Source: Malurus cyaneus samueli (Eukaryota; Chordata; Aves; Passeriformes; Maluridae). Taken from it: a stretch of DNA of 64,000 nucleotides. The notes under the pieces are model-generated. The model saw only the letters and a program-made list of their open reading frames with translations. It was not told the origin of the DNA and made no database searches. Below, piece by piece: positions 25,901 through 39,720 of this stretch. The stretch is from the NCBI GenBank assembly GCA_009741485.1, contig CM019219.1:4213527-4277526 (forward strand), read 5' to 3'. The translations under genes were made by a program, and so were the position numbers. Numbering within the stretch: the first letter of the stretch is position 1; each line of letters begins with the position of its first letter.

Positions 25901-28900
25901 AAATGAAATTTGAGATGATTTTAATACAGGATGTCATATAAAAGTGGGTCTTTCTTGGAGCTCCAGGGGCAGCCATGGAAGAATACCCACAAAAGCCCCC
26001 CCATAGGGGTGAATGTAATTTTATAGATTTTAGGGAATTAGCATAATTGATAAAAGCACCAATTAGGAGATCAGGGGGTGATGTAATTCTCTCCAGGTCA
26101 GTCCCCTTTTCTGGAGGCTCTCATTTTTGGTACCAGCTGTGCTTGTTTATGAAAATGTGTTCCAAGATCTTGGTTCCCAGGAAGAACCAATACAGGACAA
26201 GGGCTTTGTACCTTCCAGGGCTCAGAATTCTTTCAGTTTGTTCTTTCTAGCTGGGGAAAAAGGCAGGGAAAAGTACTGTGAAGGTTATAAATATATAAAA
26301 GGAAAAAAGGCAAAAATCCTTCTGGCATCAGTGCGAGATGTGTTGTTTTTTACACTCCTGACATGCAGACACCCATGGGGAGTTTAATTCACCTGACAGC
26401 AGATTTGTTTGGAGGTTACCCCTCCATTCCTGAAATTTCCTCTCGCAGGGGCAGAGAGAAACTCACTCTGCTCATTTATCCCATTTATCTTCTGCTCATT
26501 TACCCTTCCCCTGTCCAGAGCAAGCAGCCTCTGCCCCTGGAAGGGGAATTCTCTTCTATCAGTGAGGTCAGACTCCTGAGAATCCCACTGGAATCTCTAC
26601 AACTCACTCCTTTCTCCTTCTTACTTATTTTCCCTTTTTTTTTCTCTCTTTTAACCTGCAGATGTAAATTGTCATCTCTTTCTTGTGCAAAATAAGAGAA
26701 AGAAAAGAAGCAATTATTCTTGCTGTTGAGCTCTATCCTTCAGTTCTATCAAGCATTTTGAACTGAAATATCCAGTTTTCCTTCTGTGTTCTGGATGTGA
26801 CCTAACTCATAATTCCAAAGGACAAATCAGTATTTGTACACCAAAAACATTCATTCTATATACCTGTGGTAATCCATGGTAACATTTTCTAATTAAGAAA
26901 AGACAATAGGCTTTAATACAATAGAAAAAAAATGAACCATTTCTATTTTAAAGCACAGACACCTATAGAAATATTTCTCTTTTTGAAGCTTCTCTCCAAC
27001 CTACATCTCTTTGGTATTGTGGTTAAATTACTGGACTTTCAAAAACTAAACAACTTTTTTTCTAAAACAACTTTTACCCTCCCATGCATTTATATCCCTC
27101 CTTTCACTTGTAAAATACTTTTTGCTTCCTTGAGTTGCATATTCAATATGTTTGTGTCCAGTTACTCTGGGAATTATAAGCTGAGATATGAAAAAACTAA
27201 ATTAAAAAGAATATTTTTTTGGAAAGCACAGAAACACAGAAGGGAAATCAGACCCTTCACAACGATGTTTTAATGAAAAATATGTGTTTTGGCAGTAACA
27301 TCTGGAAACAGGTTGTATCTCCATTTTCTGTACTGTACAGGCTGAACACATTTAATTATTAATTAATAACTGATCACTGAGTGGCCTCAATGCCAATTTT
27401 TTCTGTGTACCTGCAGAAACCACCAAACTTGTTATTGAGTCCGTGCACATCCTGAGGTATTATGAGATCATGATTACCCAATTTTCCTCCCATTTGCTTT
27501 TAGTTTTATCCTAAGGGAATATTTTTAGGCTAATCAGTATCTGTTAAATCAAAGGAGCAATTCCCCCTCTCATCAGCCCAGGCAAGTCTTCCCTTTCAGC
27601 AGTTAACTGTGCTTATCAAAACCACCTATATTTAAAAGAAGTTCAGGAATGTTTGTCATTTGAGGACAGAATATGCCAAGAAACTTTTTCTTGATACGTG
27701 CAGCATTTAGCAACAAGAGCACAGAACAACCTCAAATCAAAATATATTCATTTCTTTTAATCTGCAGTTTTTCATCTATCAAACTTTGCAATTAAAGAAG
27801 CTGCTGCTAGCAGTGTGTTTAAAAAATGCCTGAAATTCAGAGATGCTGAGATTTTAAGGATGAAGTGATATATTTTTCATATATAGAGGAGAAGATGCAG
27901 CCCTACTACTATGAAAAAATAATAATAATAAAAAAATCTGTTGTTTGGAAGCTGACTTGTGAGGGCTTGGAGCATGGCTGAATTCCAGAAATGATGAAAA
28001 GTGTCAGAGGCCTCCTGAAAGGGCTCCTGAGGGGCTGTTGACCCCATCTAACAGGAATCAAACAGAGCTGTGTGACAGGGTGAGTCAGGGATCTGCATCT
28101 CTGGGCTCCTCCTTTCCATTTTGCCATCTGAAGGTTTGTGCCAAAAAACCCACAGAAACCCAAGCACATTCATTCCTGCTCACTGTCTCGCAGCTGTTCA
28201 GGCTTAAAAGGCTCCCCGTGAACAATTATGGTATTTATGCACAATAAAAGTATTCCAAGATTCAGTATTAACTTGTCCCTCGCCCACAGATGGAATTTTC
28301 CCCCCTCAGTGCCATGGAATTGGTGGCAACTCTGACTGCAGAGATCATGGGATGAGCAATAGCATCAGCCCTGTGATAAATCTCCAGGTTTTGTGCTGAG
28401 CTGGTGGAATTAATGCAGCAAATTTCGAGTGATGGATGTAAATGATCCAAGGAATCCCAGCCTGGAGTAATTGCCCGTGAATTTGCTGAGTGTTTCTGCC
28501 TGGGGAGACACTTTACAGAGCACAGGGTGGCCTTGGCACAGCCTCAGGTGTGTCTTTTCTCCCTTCTGTACCTCAATTTCAGTCTTCATATGATCAAATT
28601 AGTAAATTATGAACAAAGGCACCTCCCCAGGCTAAATCAATGAAAGCCTCTCTTGTGTTTGGTCTTAATTTCCAAAAACATTTTTAATAACTGGTTCCCA
28701 TTCCCTGGTTAGCTTTGTACTCCATCCACTTGTTTTGATATTAACTTGTTTAATTTTTATTTTTAAATTAATTGAACTTGTTGAGTATTGGGAGCTTTTT
28801 TCTTAGAAATGGCTTAAAAACCAAGATAATAGCAGTACAAACAGAAGCATTTCCAGAGCAAAAAGATGTGGGACTTTGCATTTTCCTTTTCCTTAACCTC

Positions 28901-30676
28901 CTGTGATACAGAACTGCTGTGAACCTCTTGGTGTGATTTACTGCTGGGACAGAAATGCATTTTTTTCCAAAGGGATTGTATCCCTGCTGTCAGGAGAAGG
29001 ATCCAGACAGGCATTTCCTCTGTGCCTGAGTGTCCTTTGGTGGTTTGGGAAGTTTTTGCTGCAGGAATTTAACCCTGGCAGGAGGACCCTTCTCCCCCAG
29101 AAGCATCTCAGCCTCTGCAGGTTGGGGATATCTGTGATACTCCCATTTCTGCACTTACTGAAATATTTGACTAAACTCACAAGATCTTGTTTTGTGCCAA
29201 AATTGCTGGTGAATATGCAATTCATACCATCAAGCTTAGCAGTGTGAGTATCTTTTGTCCCTCTCACAGATTTTAAATTTTTAATCAAATTACCTGATAC
29301 AAAGACACAGCTTATTTTTATGACAGAAGGAAAGGTTGATTCAGCCTTTCAACACAAATGAAGATCAAATCTGTATTTGCAGCACAAATCCAAAATCCGT
29401 CCAGATATTCTGAACCAGCCCAAATTTGCTATGTACTTCTGGAATTTCAGGATTTGGCTTTTCCTCACAACTTCTTTCCAAATAAAACATGGAGGTGCAA
29501 GGATTTGAGCTGCCTTGGTCAGATCCTTATTGGAAAAGTGATTAAAAGTTTAAAAGCTCTGTATGACAGAGGTTATGAGCATAAAACCATAGGAAACAAA
29601 CTCTAGAATCTGTTTTAAACAGTTTATATTCAATTACAGTAATTCACATCACACTGCTGATGACAGGAATGACAGAAATGATTCCTAGGGAATAGATTTT
29701 TTAAAATAAAATAAAAATTGCTGCATTGAACTATACAAGAACTACACATTTCTTAGATAATGGTGAGAGAACAGAAGAGTTTCAAATTTCTGTATGCACA
29801 AGGCAGCAAAAGAATGAAAACTGAGACCTGAGATAAAAAAGTTACTACAGGAAACTAAAACCTGGAAAAGTTTTTATAAAAAATAGCAAATTTCAAATAA
29901 ACTATTAGAAATTACTCCTATTTCAAGAACCTCTCAGATTGGAAAACTTTACAGAGGAAAAAATACAGATTTAGCTCTGTTAGAATGATAGACAAAGTTA
30001 AATATTGAATGCAGGCCTTTTACAGGCTGTTAGAAATTAGAGATGAAAGGCTATTAATTAAGCTCAGATTTGCAGCAGCCTGAAAATTAAAGGTTCATCT
30101 GTTTATTTCATAGTGGAGCCTCTATATATGAGTCCAGAAGAGCTGAGGAGGATTTAAATCTCTGTTTGAATCTAAATGTATCATTAGAAGTAAAATTATC
30201 CATTTAGCACCTGTAGGCAGAGGAACTAAATCATGCATTCACCAGAGCTCCAGCTGCTTTTTTAAAGCTCCCTTGTTAAACTGGATTTCAGCACTTTGTC
30301 AGGTCCCTTTTCTGATTTTAAATATGTTCTTGTAGATTATTAAAGATGTCTGTGTTTATTTTGAATTAAGATATTATCTCTTCAGGTATTCTCAGACTGG
30401 CTGGGCAGATCATCACAGCTCACTTGACACCACTTCTGTGGCCTGTGTTATGATGGGTTTAGGGCTCTCCCTGAAACCATTTTCTCCAAACAACTGTGCC
30501 CTGATTTTATGATAATATTCCTTAAGAATAACATCTCCTTATGGAGTGTATTTATTAAAGTATCAGGATCTTTATAATTAGCATTATTGGCAAGGGAAAA
30601 GGATTTCTTCTAATTAAGCCATAAAGCCAAGCTATTAAAACTAATCATCCAGTGCATTTATGTAAAATTTTAATTC

Positions 30677-30940
30677 CATGTTCACCAGGGTTTAGCTCCC
30701 TTATAAAGCCCCCAGTGAGTGAATAACCTTTTGTGTTCTCTCTTCCAGAGAAAAAAGAAACATCCAACTTTCTTGGGGTTCTCTTTAACACTGAAAGCCC
30801 ATGATTTTCACATGGGCTGTTGTTTTATTGGGCTGATCAGTGGCAACTTTGGATTGATCCCTCCTGGCTCTGAAAATACCAGCAAAATTTGCTTTATAGG
30901 TACATGCCAGGTGCTGAAGGGTCAGAGCTGCTGAACCAAA
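30677..30940 (+). repeat. Inverted duplication, left arm
   Basis: About 260 bases repeated in opposite orientation at 31470-31725, with about 530 bases between the arms. Aligned identity over the central 210 bases is about 91%, with one 9-base gap. A core of about 68 bases (from CATGATTTTCACATGGGC to ATCCCTCCTGGC, ending near 30871) is identical in both arms. Similarity starts at a shared TTCCATG/TTTCATG-TTCACC edge and ends abruptly at CTGCTGAACC. Both arms leave a frame of about 70 codons open, but most differences change amino acids, so protein-level selection is not indicated. Confidence 0.9.
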
Positions 30941-31469
30941 CTTCCCAGAGAGGTTTGCCAGCACCTAGAGACAAAATTGCTCATTTTATGCAGAATTGTG
31001 CATTTTGTTCAAGCTCAAAACAGCCTCAGGGCTTTAGCTGACTGAAATCAAACTCTGGCTGGTGTCTGTGTGTCCCAGGGAGCTTCCCCAGGTTTCACTT
31101 AGAGCCAAGGTCACTGCTCTGCCCTGAGAGATGCTGTTTCTCCTCTGAAAAACCCAACACAAACTTTACCAGGGAGCCTGGTAAAAGGACAATTTCCCAG
31201 TTTAAAAACCGTGCTTATGGGCCTTGAGATTGTCCCAGCCAGGTTTCATCACTGGGAAGCAGAAACAAACCCCTGCATTTTTTTTCTCACCCAGCATTTC
31301 ATATTTTGGCGAGCTAAAGCCACACAAAAACCTTGGGAGCCACAAATGACTGTGTCAGGGGGAAAGAACAGCAAATTATTTTGCATACAGATCCAAGAAA
31401 ACTTTTCTGCAGGGTGAATGCCTTCTTCAGCCACTGATTTATCCCAGAAATACTTGGCTGAAGGGCAGC

Positions 31470-31725
31470 GTGTTGGGTTCAGCAGGTTTGATCCTTCAGC
31501 ACTTGGCACACTCCTGTAAAGCATATTTTGCTGATATTTTCAGTGCCAGGAGGGATCAATCCAAAGTTGCCACTGATCAGCCCAATAAAACAACAGCCCA
31601 TGTGAAAATCATGTGTTAAAGAGAACCCCAAGAAGGTTGGATGTTTCTTTCTTCTCTGGAAGAAAGAACACAGAAGTTTATTCACTCACTGGGAGCTTTA
31701 TAAACACTGGTGAGCATGAAATTCA
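31470..31725 (-). repeat. Inverted duplication, right arm
   Basis: Opposite-orientation copy of 30677-30940. Relative to the left arm it lacks 9 bases in the middle and 7 bases near the outer edge, and has scattered substitutions outside the identical core. I recognise no terminal motif of a known DNA transposon, and no flanking target duplication is obvious. Confidence 0.9.
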
Positions 31726-33927
31726 AAGAGAAGTGCTGCTCTGTTCACATCCAGAAATGGGAATTTGTGACAGGATGGAGAGGGGGCTGCCAGCTCAGCG
31801 TCTGAAATTCTCATGTTTGATTTGATGCTTTGGCAGCCACAGTCAATAAGGCATTTTCAGAGAGCTTGGAGATAATTAGATTAATGAGTTGACTCTCCTC
31901 AAACACAGGGTTTGCAGAAAGCCTTTCTGCTCCTCTCTTTATTGACTGGCACAGTAATAATATCTATTGAACTCCACTGAGCCATCAGGTAAGGCAAACA
32001 TATTTTTTTGCCCTTGGAGGCAGTCACAAAGGCCAGGCACAGTCACTGCAGTACATCTATTTTCTGAGACAATTAGCAATCTCTGGGTGGTGTTAATCAA
32101 GAAGAAAGAAGAGCTAACTAAGTATTAAATTATTTCTTGCTACAATAGAATAAAATGACCATGTTAGCATTGTTTTGTAGGGATCCATCAAAGTCTTTGT
32201 GTTTTTATTGATAATGAGATGTCAGTCAATCCTCAGGGTAAAAACCCTGGTCCCTCTGAAGAACAGAGGAGCAAGGGAGTTAGAAATGGCAAGTGCCTTG
32301 TTCAAAACATCTTATTCACCTCATCCCAAGCCAACAGCTGGAATTCAGGATTTGAGCATGGAAACCTCTGTCAGTGTCCTCTGGTGATTCCCAATTAACA
32401 GTAGAGGTAAATCCCATTAACAAGAACACTTGGAGAGGATTGCAGGATGGGAATTAAAGCCTTGGAAGAATGGAAGATGCAAATAGTTTGACCTAAATAG
32501 AGCCAAAGAATCACTGATGTTGCCTTCAGTTTCACCAATCAAAGTGAACTGAAAAAATCTCACACTACTGGCTGAGCAAATCCTTTCTGAGATCTTACTG
32601 TGGTGAGAAATGGAAAAAGCCACACAGAAATGCAACTGGTGCAGAATCAGCCCCAACAAAGCAAAGGGACTCAGACTTCACAGGACAGGAACAATAAATG
32701 CAACAGGAAAATTAAAATTACTGAGTGAGAAGGTCTGAGCTGAACGCACAGGGGACCCCTCATTAATAACAGCAGAAGGGAAATCAAAGGCAGCAATTGG
32801 CAATGCTCTCAGTGTAGAAATTCAGGAATTTGACAAGAAATTCAGGTAAAGCATAAACCACCAGAAGAGAAAAGCTGCAGCACAGTTGGGTAATGACAGA
32901 GGGGTTAATGACAACACTGACTTCTTCCATTGGCTTTTGCAAAGCTGCAAGGCAAAAAGCATCTGCTCTGGTGTGCTGCACAGCAGCAAAGAAAGAGCAA
33001 GATTGGGGCTGGGAGCATTTATTTCTAAAAAAAAACCCAATAAAACTGAGAGGCTGCTCTGCAATGAATGTGACATATTTGATAAAAAGCAGTGAACTGC
33101 TCCTACAAGGGATTATCAGCTGGAGAGTGGCAGTGCCCTGGCTGTGGGATGGTTTGGATATGGGAAGGGCACCAGGAGGGCAGAAATGCCTCAGGAAATG
33201 GAGACCAAACAGCCAGAACACCGAGAGTGAGCTCTCACTGAAATTTGGGGAATAAACACATATTTTGTAAAATGTGTTGGTTGCCATGTAGGGGAAGGGG
33301 TTCATTAAAGCCCTGAGAGTTCATTAGGAAAGCAGGGGAATGAAAGTGGCCATGCAGAGAGCAAGGGTGGGTTCTGAGAGCAGGCAGAGGTCAGAGCTGA
33401 AGGGGTGTCAGTGTGCAGGACCCCCTGAACTCCCCTGCTGGGGTGGATTTCCTGCTCGGGAAGAAAAGGATCCTAATCCTTTCCTGACACCCAGCTGGAT
33501 TTGTTTGTCAGGAGCAGAGGAACACATCCTGCTGCCTGCAAAGGCAAAAATTCTGAGAGAATGAAAATCTCTAAAAGCTGCACATCACTGAGGTTATGGA
33601 TGGTATCCCTAAAAGTAATTAAAAAAAAATATCAAATTCGGAGTTTGAGCTCTGCTTGGCGCCACAGACACCCCAGAAAGCGATGTGGCAGGTGGTGTGA
33701 GAGCAGGCAGGGGACAAGGGCTCCAATGATGTAAATTTGGGAAGAGCAGCTCTGGAAAATGCCTGAACTGTTGAGCTTCAGCAGCGATGGAAAATCTTCC
33801 TGACAGTTGTCAAATGCTCCCAAGGCAGCGCTGCAGCCTCCTGACACAGCTGATCCCATCCCCAGAGCCCCAGGGATGAGCTGGGGGTGTGAGGAGATGA
33901 CCCACAAACACAACACTGCCCTATGGA

Positions 33928-34022
33928 GCTGTCACCTCCACCCTGGAGCTCTCACCTCCATCATGGGAATGTCCCCTCCATCCCGGGGCTCTCACCTCCA
34001 TCCCGGGGCTGTCTCCTCCATG
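33928..34022. repeat. Minisatellite, about 4.7 x 20 bp
   Basis: Units at 33928, 33948, 33969, 33989 and 34009 follow the pattern CTSTCMCCTCCATCCCGGGG. The third and fourth are nearly identical, the first two are more diverged, and the last is partial. Confidence 0.9.
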
Positions 34023-37000
34023 AATTATGGTTTTTCAGTCATCAAAAATCTGTGGGGTTAGAAATCCAGTGTCCAAATCCTAAAGCCAGAGGTTGTCTCC
34101 TAGCTGAGAATTTAATCATCAATTTATAAAAATTAATGGATTTTAAACAGGAAAAAATATGATAATTTTGCTGTAGCCTGATTTCTCATCACCTTGAGAT
34201 TTAATTAGAGCATCTATTTTAGAAGGACACAAAGAGCTGATGTATAGCCTTCAAATAGTGATGATATCACTATTAATAATAATTAACACAGAGAAAATAT
34301 TAGGAACAGACCTCTTCACCTTATTTCCAGTTCAATTACTTGGATCAGACTTTCCACCAGCAGTTCTTGGTCTAATCTTGATTTTTAGAGAAGCTTCACC
34401 TTCGGTGTAATATCAGCCAGGGGTTAAATATTAACCCTGAACACATTTTTAAATTTTTAATTATTTTTTTTTTCAAGCCTGTGGCCAGGTAAGGGTGTCT
34501 CCTACAGCTCTCAGGGAGGTGTCAGTGTGTGATGTGCCAAATGTGAGTTATCCCTGGCAGGAAAGATTTTGGAATGATTTTCCTGCCAGCAGATAACTGA
34601 GCTGCTGCTTAAGCTGCTCTGCAATGCAAGAGCTGCCCTATTACAGTGATTGCTCTGTCTCTGGTCATTAAAATTCAACAGTAAATATAAATGTAGGCTA
34701 CTTAGCCAACTTTCTGAGTAATTGATGCATGTTCTGTCCTGGGTGTTTCCAGCCTCATCGCTCTGGGGACTTAAAATTAAGGATATAATCTGTGCTGGAT
34801 AATTCATGACGAATTAATGGAGAGGACATAAAAGCTGATTGTACATTAACTGTCAGTGAAAACTCCAGAGGTGCAGGAGCACCACTCAGGAAGGCAGAAT
34901 TTACAGCTCCTGCCCAAACCCATCTGGGGTATTTGCTCTATTTGCTGACCATTAAAAACTCTGAGGAGCTTTTAACACTCTGTGGTGCTTGGGGTCTTTG
35001 CTTTTGCAAACCCTTCCTTCTCCAGAGTCACAGAAATTGTCCATTTTCATAGCACCATGCAGGCTTTACCTGAATAGCAAAACAGACGTAAGCTGCCATG
35101 AAAATGTGTCTTTGTGCAATTAATTTTGTTTTTATGAAGTAACACTCTCTTTAAAACACTCAGTTCTGATGGTTACATGCAAAATACTGATGTTACCTGC
35201 ATGGATTGACTGGAAAAGTGAAATGTGCTTCTTTCTGTGAAATTTAATATACAAGATAAGAATAAATTAGAGATTTCCCTTTTCTAATGCAGAGGTGCCC
35301 AGACAGGTAATTCCATTCTGCACTGCCTTGGTTCCTGTTATTTTATTTTATTTTTCTCTTCATTTCAGGCTGTGCCAGGTATTTCACAGTTTCAGGGTCT
35401 GATCTCTACTGCAGCCACATTGTACAATTCTATTGTACTTCACACATTGCTCTGATTTTAATTTTGGCCAGCAGCTAAAAAGACAAGCAGCAGCCAGCTT
35501 CCCCATATCCTAAATGGAGCTGGGAGCCAGGGAGTCATTACTGCACTTCCAGGCAGCCAAGAGAGACAAATCCATCTGCAAATGAGCAGCCCAAATTCAG
35601 ACTGTGTGGTTTGAGGGATGGGAAAAGTTTGCAGGATCATTTATTCGTGTCACTGTCTGCAGCTTTCCAGATGTTCTTGTCCTGGAGCGTACACAAAGGA
35701 GAGGATCCCAAAGACAGCAGTAAAATACTTTGAGATGTTTCTCCTCTGCCAGGAGGCACAAAGTGGGAAAAATTAAAGGTGTTCTTCCAGAAATGATTGA
35801 AATTAATGGATGATTTCAGATGGAGGCAATGGGGGAGGGAAATGTCACCACAGTCCTTCCTGCTGGTGTCAAGGTCCCTAATGAGTGCTGCAGGTTGGGA
35901 AATTGTAGGAGATTTGTAATGGGGTGGGGATACCCCTGAGTGCCCAGAGGGTGTCCCAGGGATGATATCGTTACCTCAGTCCCACACCACACTCTGCCTC
36001 ACGAGCTCCCAGTCCCTGCAGGTTTTGTTTGACAGTGCTGGTGGCTGATCCCACTGTCCCTGCTGTCCCTCAGCCACGACAGGAGCAGCATCCCATGGAA
36101 ACCCACCCAGGGCTGCCACCCCAGCCACGACACCAGAAACTGCTTTTACAGATCCCTAACACTCCCATATTTCATCTTTGTGCACAAAGCAGTGTTTCTG
36201 GGTGTTTAAGAGGTGATTTACCATGCTGGATATTACAATTTAATTTAGCCTCACATTTAACATCCTGCCTGTGGTGCTGACAAACCCAAGCAAGCGACCT
36301 CTGGAGCTCATTGTGATCCCTGACAAATCACCAGCCTTCATTCCCAGGAAGGTATTTCCTGACTTGCTATGTTGTAGAGCAATTAGTGAACATTAATTTG
36401 GGCCAGATGAAAGGCAGCAGGTCATTAGTGATGGCTTACACTGTGGAGGAAATGATCCCAGGGGTTTCCTCCTCCAAGAAGGAGAATCCCTTTTCCAGTC
36501 CCAGGCTCAAGGTTTACAGTGCAGGGATGAGATTTTTTCCATGCTCCATGGAACAGATCCATGGATCCCTCATTCAAACAGAAATTAAATCCTGTACCCA
36601 GAATAAATTCCAAATGTTAGAGGAACCCTCTGGGGCTCATCCCGGCCATCAACCAGCCCAAATTTGGGAAAAGATAACCTTCTGCTTTGAAAGATTGCAG
36701 AGATTGCCTGAATGCCCTTTTCCTGCTTTTCAGTGAGGGTCAGGCAATCCAAATGAAGGCAGTCAGTGCCTGCACAAAAGCAAAATGCTCAGCTCGAATC
36801 AACTCAGCCAGTGCTGGCTGCATTCCTCCAGCTCCATCCCGTGCCAATAAAACAAGGAGAGACCCTGAGGCTGGGCACACTCAGGGAACTGGAGACTCAC
36901 AGAAAACTCACCTGACAATGGAAAACTCTCAGTTTTCTGACAAAATGGTAAAGGGGAGAAAAAAAACAAACTCACAGCCCAAAAGCAAAACAATCCACAA

Positions 37001-39440
37001 ACAAAGCAGGGAGCATCCCCATGATTCATGTCCAGATTTTACCCAAGATTTTCACTCAACACAAAATGCAAGGAGGAAGAAAGAATAATAAGTATGATCA
37101 ACAATTAACCTATTTGATTTTAACTACTTGAAAGAAAACTTTATTTAGTGCTTATCACTGAATAAAATTATGAATATTTCCAATTAGAACTAAGCGTTAA
37201 TACTCAATGGTTTTAAATGTTCCAGGCATTCTGACCATATAAATTCAGGCCTCATAGAAGCCTCCCAGCTTTCCAAGGCTGCAGAGTAACTGTAATTGTT
37301 GTAGTGGTGTTCAAACATCTTTAAATTTACCACCCTTCATATTCATTGCCCTTACTGGCTTGACTTCCAAAAAAGATGCACCAAAAAGCATCTGGAAGGG
37401 GCACTTCAACCACAATCTCCCATACTGGAGGCAAAGCTGGATTATGGAGAAGAGCTACAAAATTGAAAAGTGGGTAAATTATTTTGGGAGTTAATAGATG
37501 GCAATAGCAGCAGGAAAAAAATCCACTCTGAAGCTTCAGGAAAGGGAGCAGAACTATATCATCTTTAAAAATGAGATTATTTTTTAAGTGTGGGAAGAGT
37601 TCTGCATGAGACTACACTGTGGTAGGGGCTCCAGCCGGAAATTGAAGCAGGACCTGTGGAAGAGAGGAGAGTCAGAGCAATCATATTCCATGTTTTTCTT
37701 GTAGAATCAAAGGGTTCTGTTACGCTCAGTGCAAATAAATTCTCTTTGAGCTGATGATATTCATGCAAATGTTGTGTGAGATGCTGTCACACATCCACAC
37801 AATGTGAATGTTCTCCTTAGAACACTCCATGTGAAGGAGGAAGGCATTTTCACTGGTACAAACAAAAAAATGGAGCATAGAATGAACCAAAACCAGCTCC
37901 TGCCAATTGGAGTTTAATGCCAGAAGAGTGAAAGCAAAGATGAGAATTTCTTTCATCCCTCATGCCCTTTGGATGGAACCAGGAATTAATTAAAATCAGA
38001 AAAAATAACCCTCTCAGGTAATTAGAAGTGATTCAAACCATGCTCAACCAGGTGAGCATCCATCCCCCACCTGCAGCTCCTGTAGCAGGAAAGAGTGAAA
38101 GCCTGACCATCAGTCTGAATAATTGATATTAAGATTTGTTGAAATGGAACAATTTGACTGACCCACTTTTAGGCTCCAGGCAAGTTTATCTCATGTAAAG
38201 AACTATTTTGAGTTCATGATGATGTTTTTAGGAGCCCTGCCATACCTTGCCACAGACAAATTCACAAAAAAATAATGCACAGTATTGATGCCAGGATGCC
38301 CCAGATTGATTTGGCCTCCACTGATTTCAGTGGTGATCAAAGGAAATTCTATTTCCTAATCACCACATTAATTTGAGTATAAACTTTTCTTTATCAGGTT
38401 TGTAGGCAGATATCTGTGTTTGTCCTGATCAGAGTCAGGGATTCACTTGCAGCTGGAAGTTTAACACTTCCTCTAGAGCAACACAAACACAGAGTAGTCT
38501 GTTGGCCATAAAACAAGCCCCTAAACCTCATTTAAGGGGCTGATGTTGAGTGAAACCTGGCTCAGTTTACACAGCCAGTTCCAGCTTCTCTGGGTAAAAC
38601 CTGAACTGCTCAGCCTGAGCTGCTGGGAGCAAACCAGAAACCATCATTTAACTGAGAAAGGGAAATTCTCCTGCAAAGCTCTCACTTTCTCAAATAATCA
38701 CCGTAGGGGATCAGTGTTTAATAGCAGTGAGCAATCCCTGCACATAAAGGCACTGAGGGACCATTTTTAAAACCCTCACACCTCAAAGCTCAGCTTCTAG
38801 ACCTTTTTTTTCTTTTTTTCCTGGGTAGTAGCATTAGCTCGCAGCAGTTACTGAGGGCACTAATGCAAGGGTTTGGAAATGACCCAAAATGCAAACGCAC
38901 AGCTTAGTCTGAAGAAAAGCACGGTGTGTTTCCTAAAAGCACCTCACTGGAGCATAAAATGAGTTGTGATGCTGCACTGAGGGCAGGGGTAGAAGAGAAA
39001 AGTGTCTGTGAATCTTTCCCTACTTCCCTGAGCATTGTGTGATCAGCTGCCCCCTTTGAACCCAACCTTTTTCCCTTTAACAAACCCACAGAGTCAATTA
39101 TACCTCTTGCCTCCCTTTGAAATTAAGTGAAGATTCACCACAACGGGGAAATGACAGAAAAGCTTTTAGTCTACTTCAGCTGCCAGCAAGATGTATTTTT
39201 TGTCCCAGTCTCCCCCAGCAGAGCCATTGAAATTCCCATCACGGGATTGTTTTGGATCCCACTGCCCCTGTTAGTTCCGGCGTTTAAACAAATTCTCCAC
39301 GATGCTGTTGGACCTGGGTGAGCATCAGCAGCACCACCAGAAAAGGCAGTGCTGTGAAAGCAAACTCACAGCCCCTAAAATATGATTTACCTTCCCCAGG
39401 TTTGGAGGGGGCTGCAGATCACGGGGAATTCTGAGCACTA

Positions 39441-39720
39441 ATATTAATTATGGCACCGACTCTGGGTATTTAGTGCATTATCACAGCCTAACGAGGCACT
39501 CCTCTATGAATTACCTCGTGAGCACCTTTCTTCATAGCTGCATTTACTGCTTTATAAATGCTTCTTATTGCACAGCCATTACCAGTGCCATTAAACTCAT
39601 TTAACCACCCTCTCACGGCTGCAGTTTTACAGAAAGATTGCAGCAGGAGTAGCACAACTTTTCCTCTTTATTTTTGCGAGGACAACATTATGGCAAAACA
39701 CGTATTTACCTGCCTAACAG
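39441..39720. promoter_or_regulatory. Possible conserved noncoding element
   Basis: Noncoding block with at least six CpGs (for example TAACGAGG, CCTCGTGAGC, CTCACGGCTGC) in a CpG-poor setting. It also has homeodomain-like AT cores (ATTAATTATGG) at its left side. It lies about 4.5 kb downstream of the PLPP4 stop. Enhancer function is inferred from composition only. Confidence 0.22.

Larger units (their letters stand above)
13624..30676. other. Intergenic, no gene recognised
   Basis: Apart from the listed minisatellite (16019-16191), purine and T/G tracts (19.6-19.9 kb), CR1 fragment (20145-20215), A/C-rich tract (22588-22782) and a CpG-retaining block (25640-25900), I see only AT-rich sequence with short chance frames. 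No RNA gene is recognised. Confidence 0.6.

Noticed and set aside
30719..31685. Two about 70-codon open frames in the inverted arms as a duplicated gene
   Set aside because: Most codon differences between the arms change the amino acid, so there is no sign of protein constraint.
32784..33305. 173-codon minus-strand frame
   Set aside because: Composition looks random, with no motif, no promoter and no neighbouring exon.
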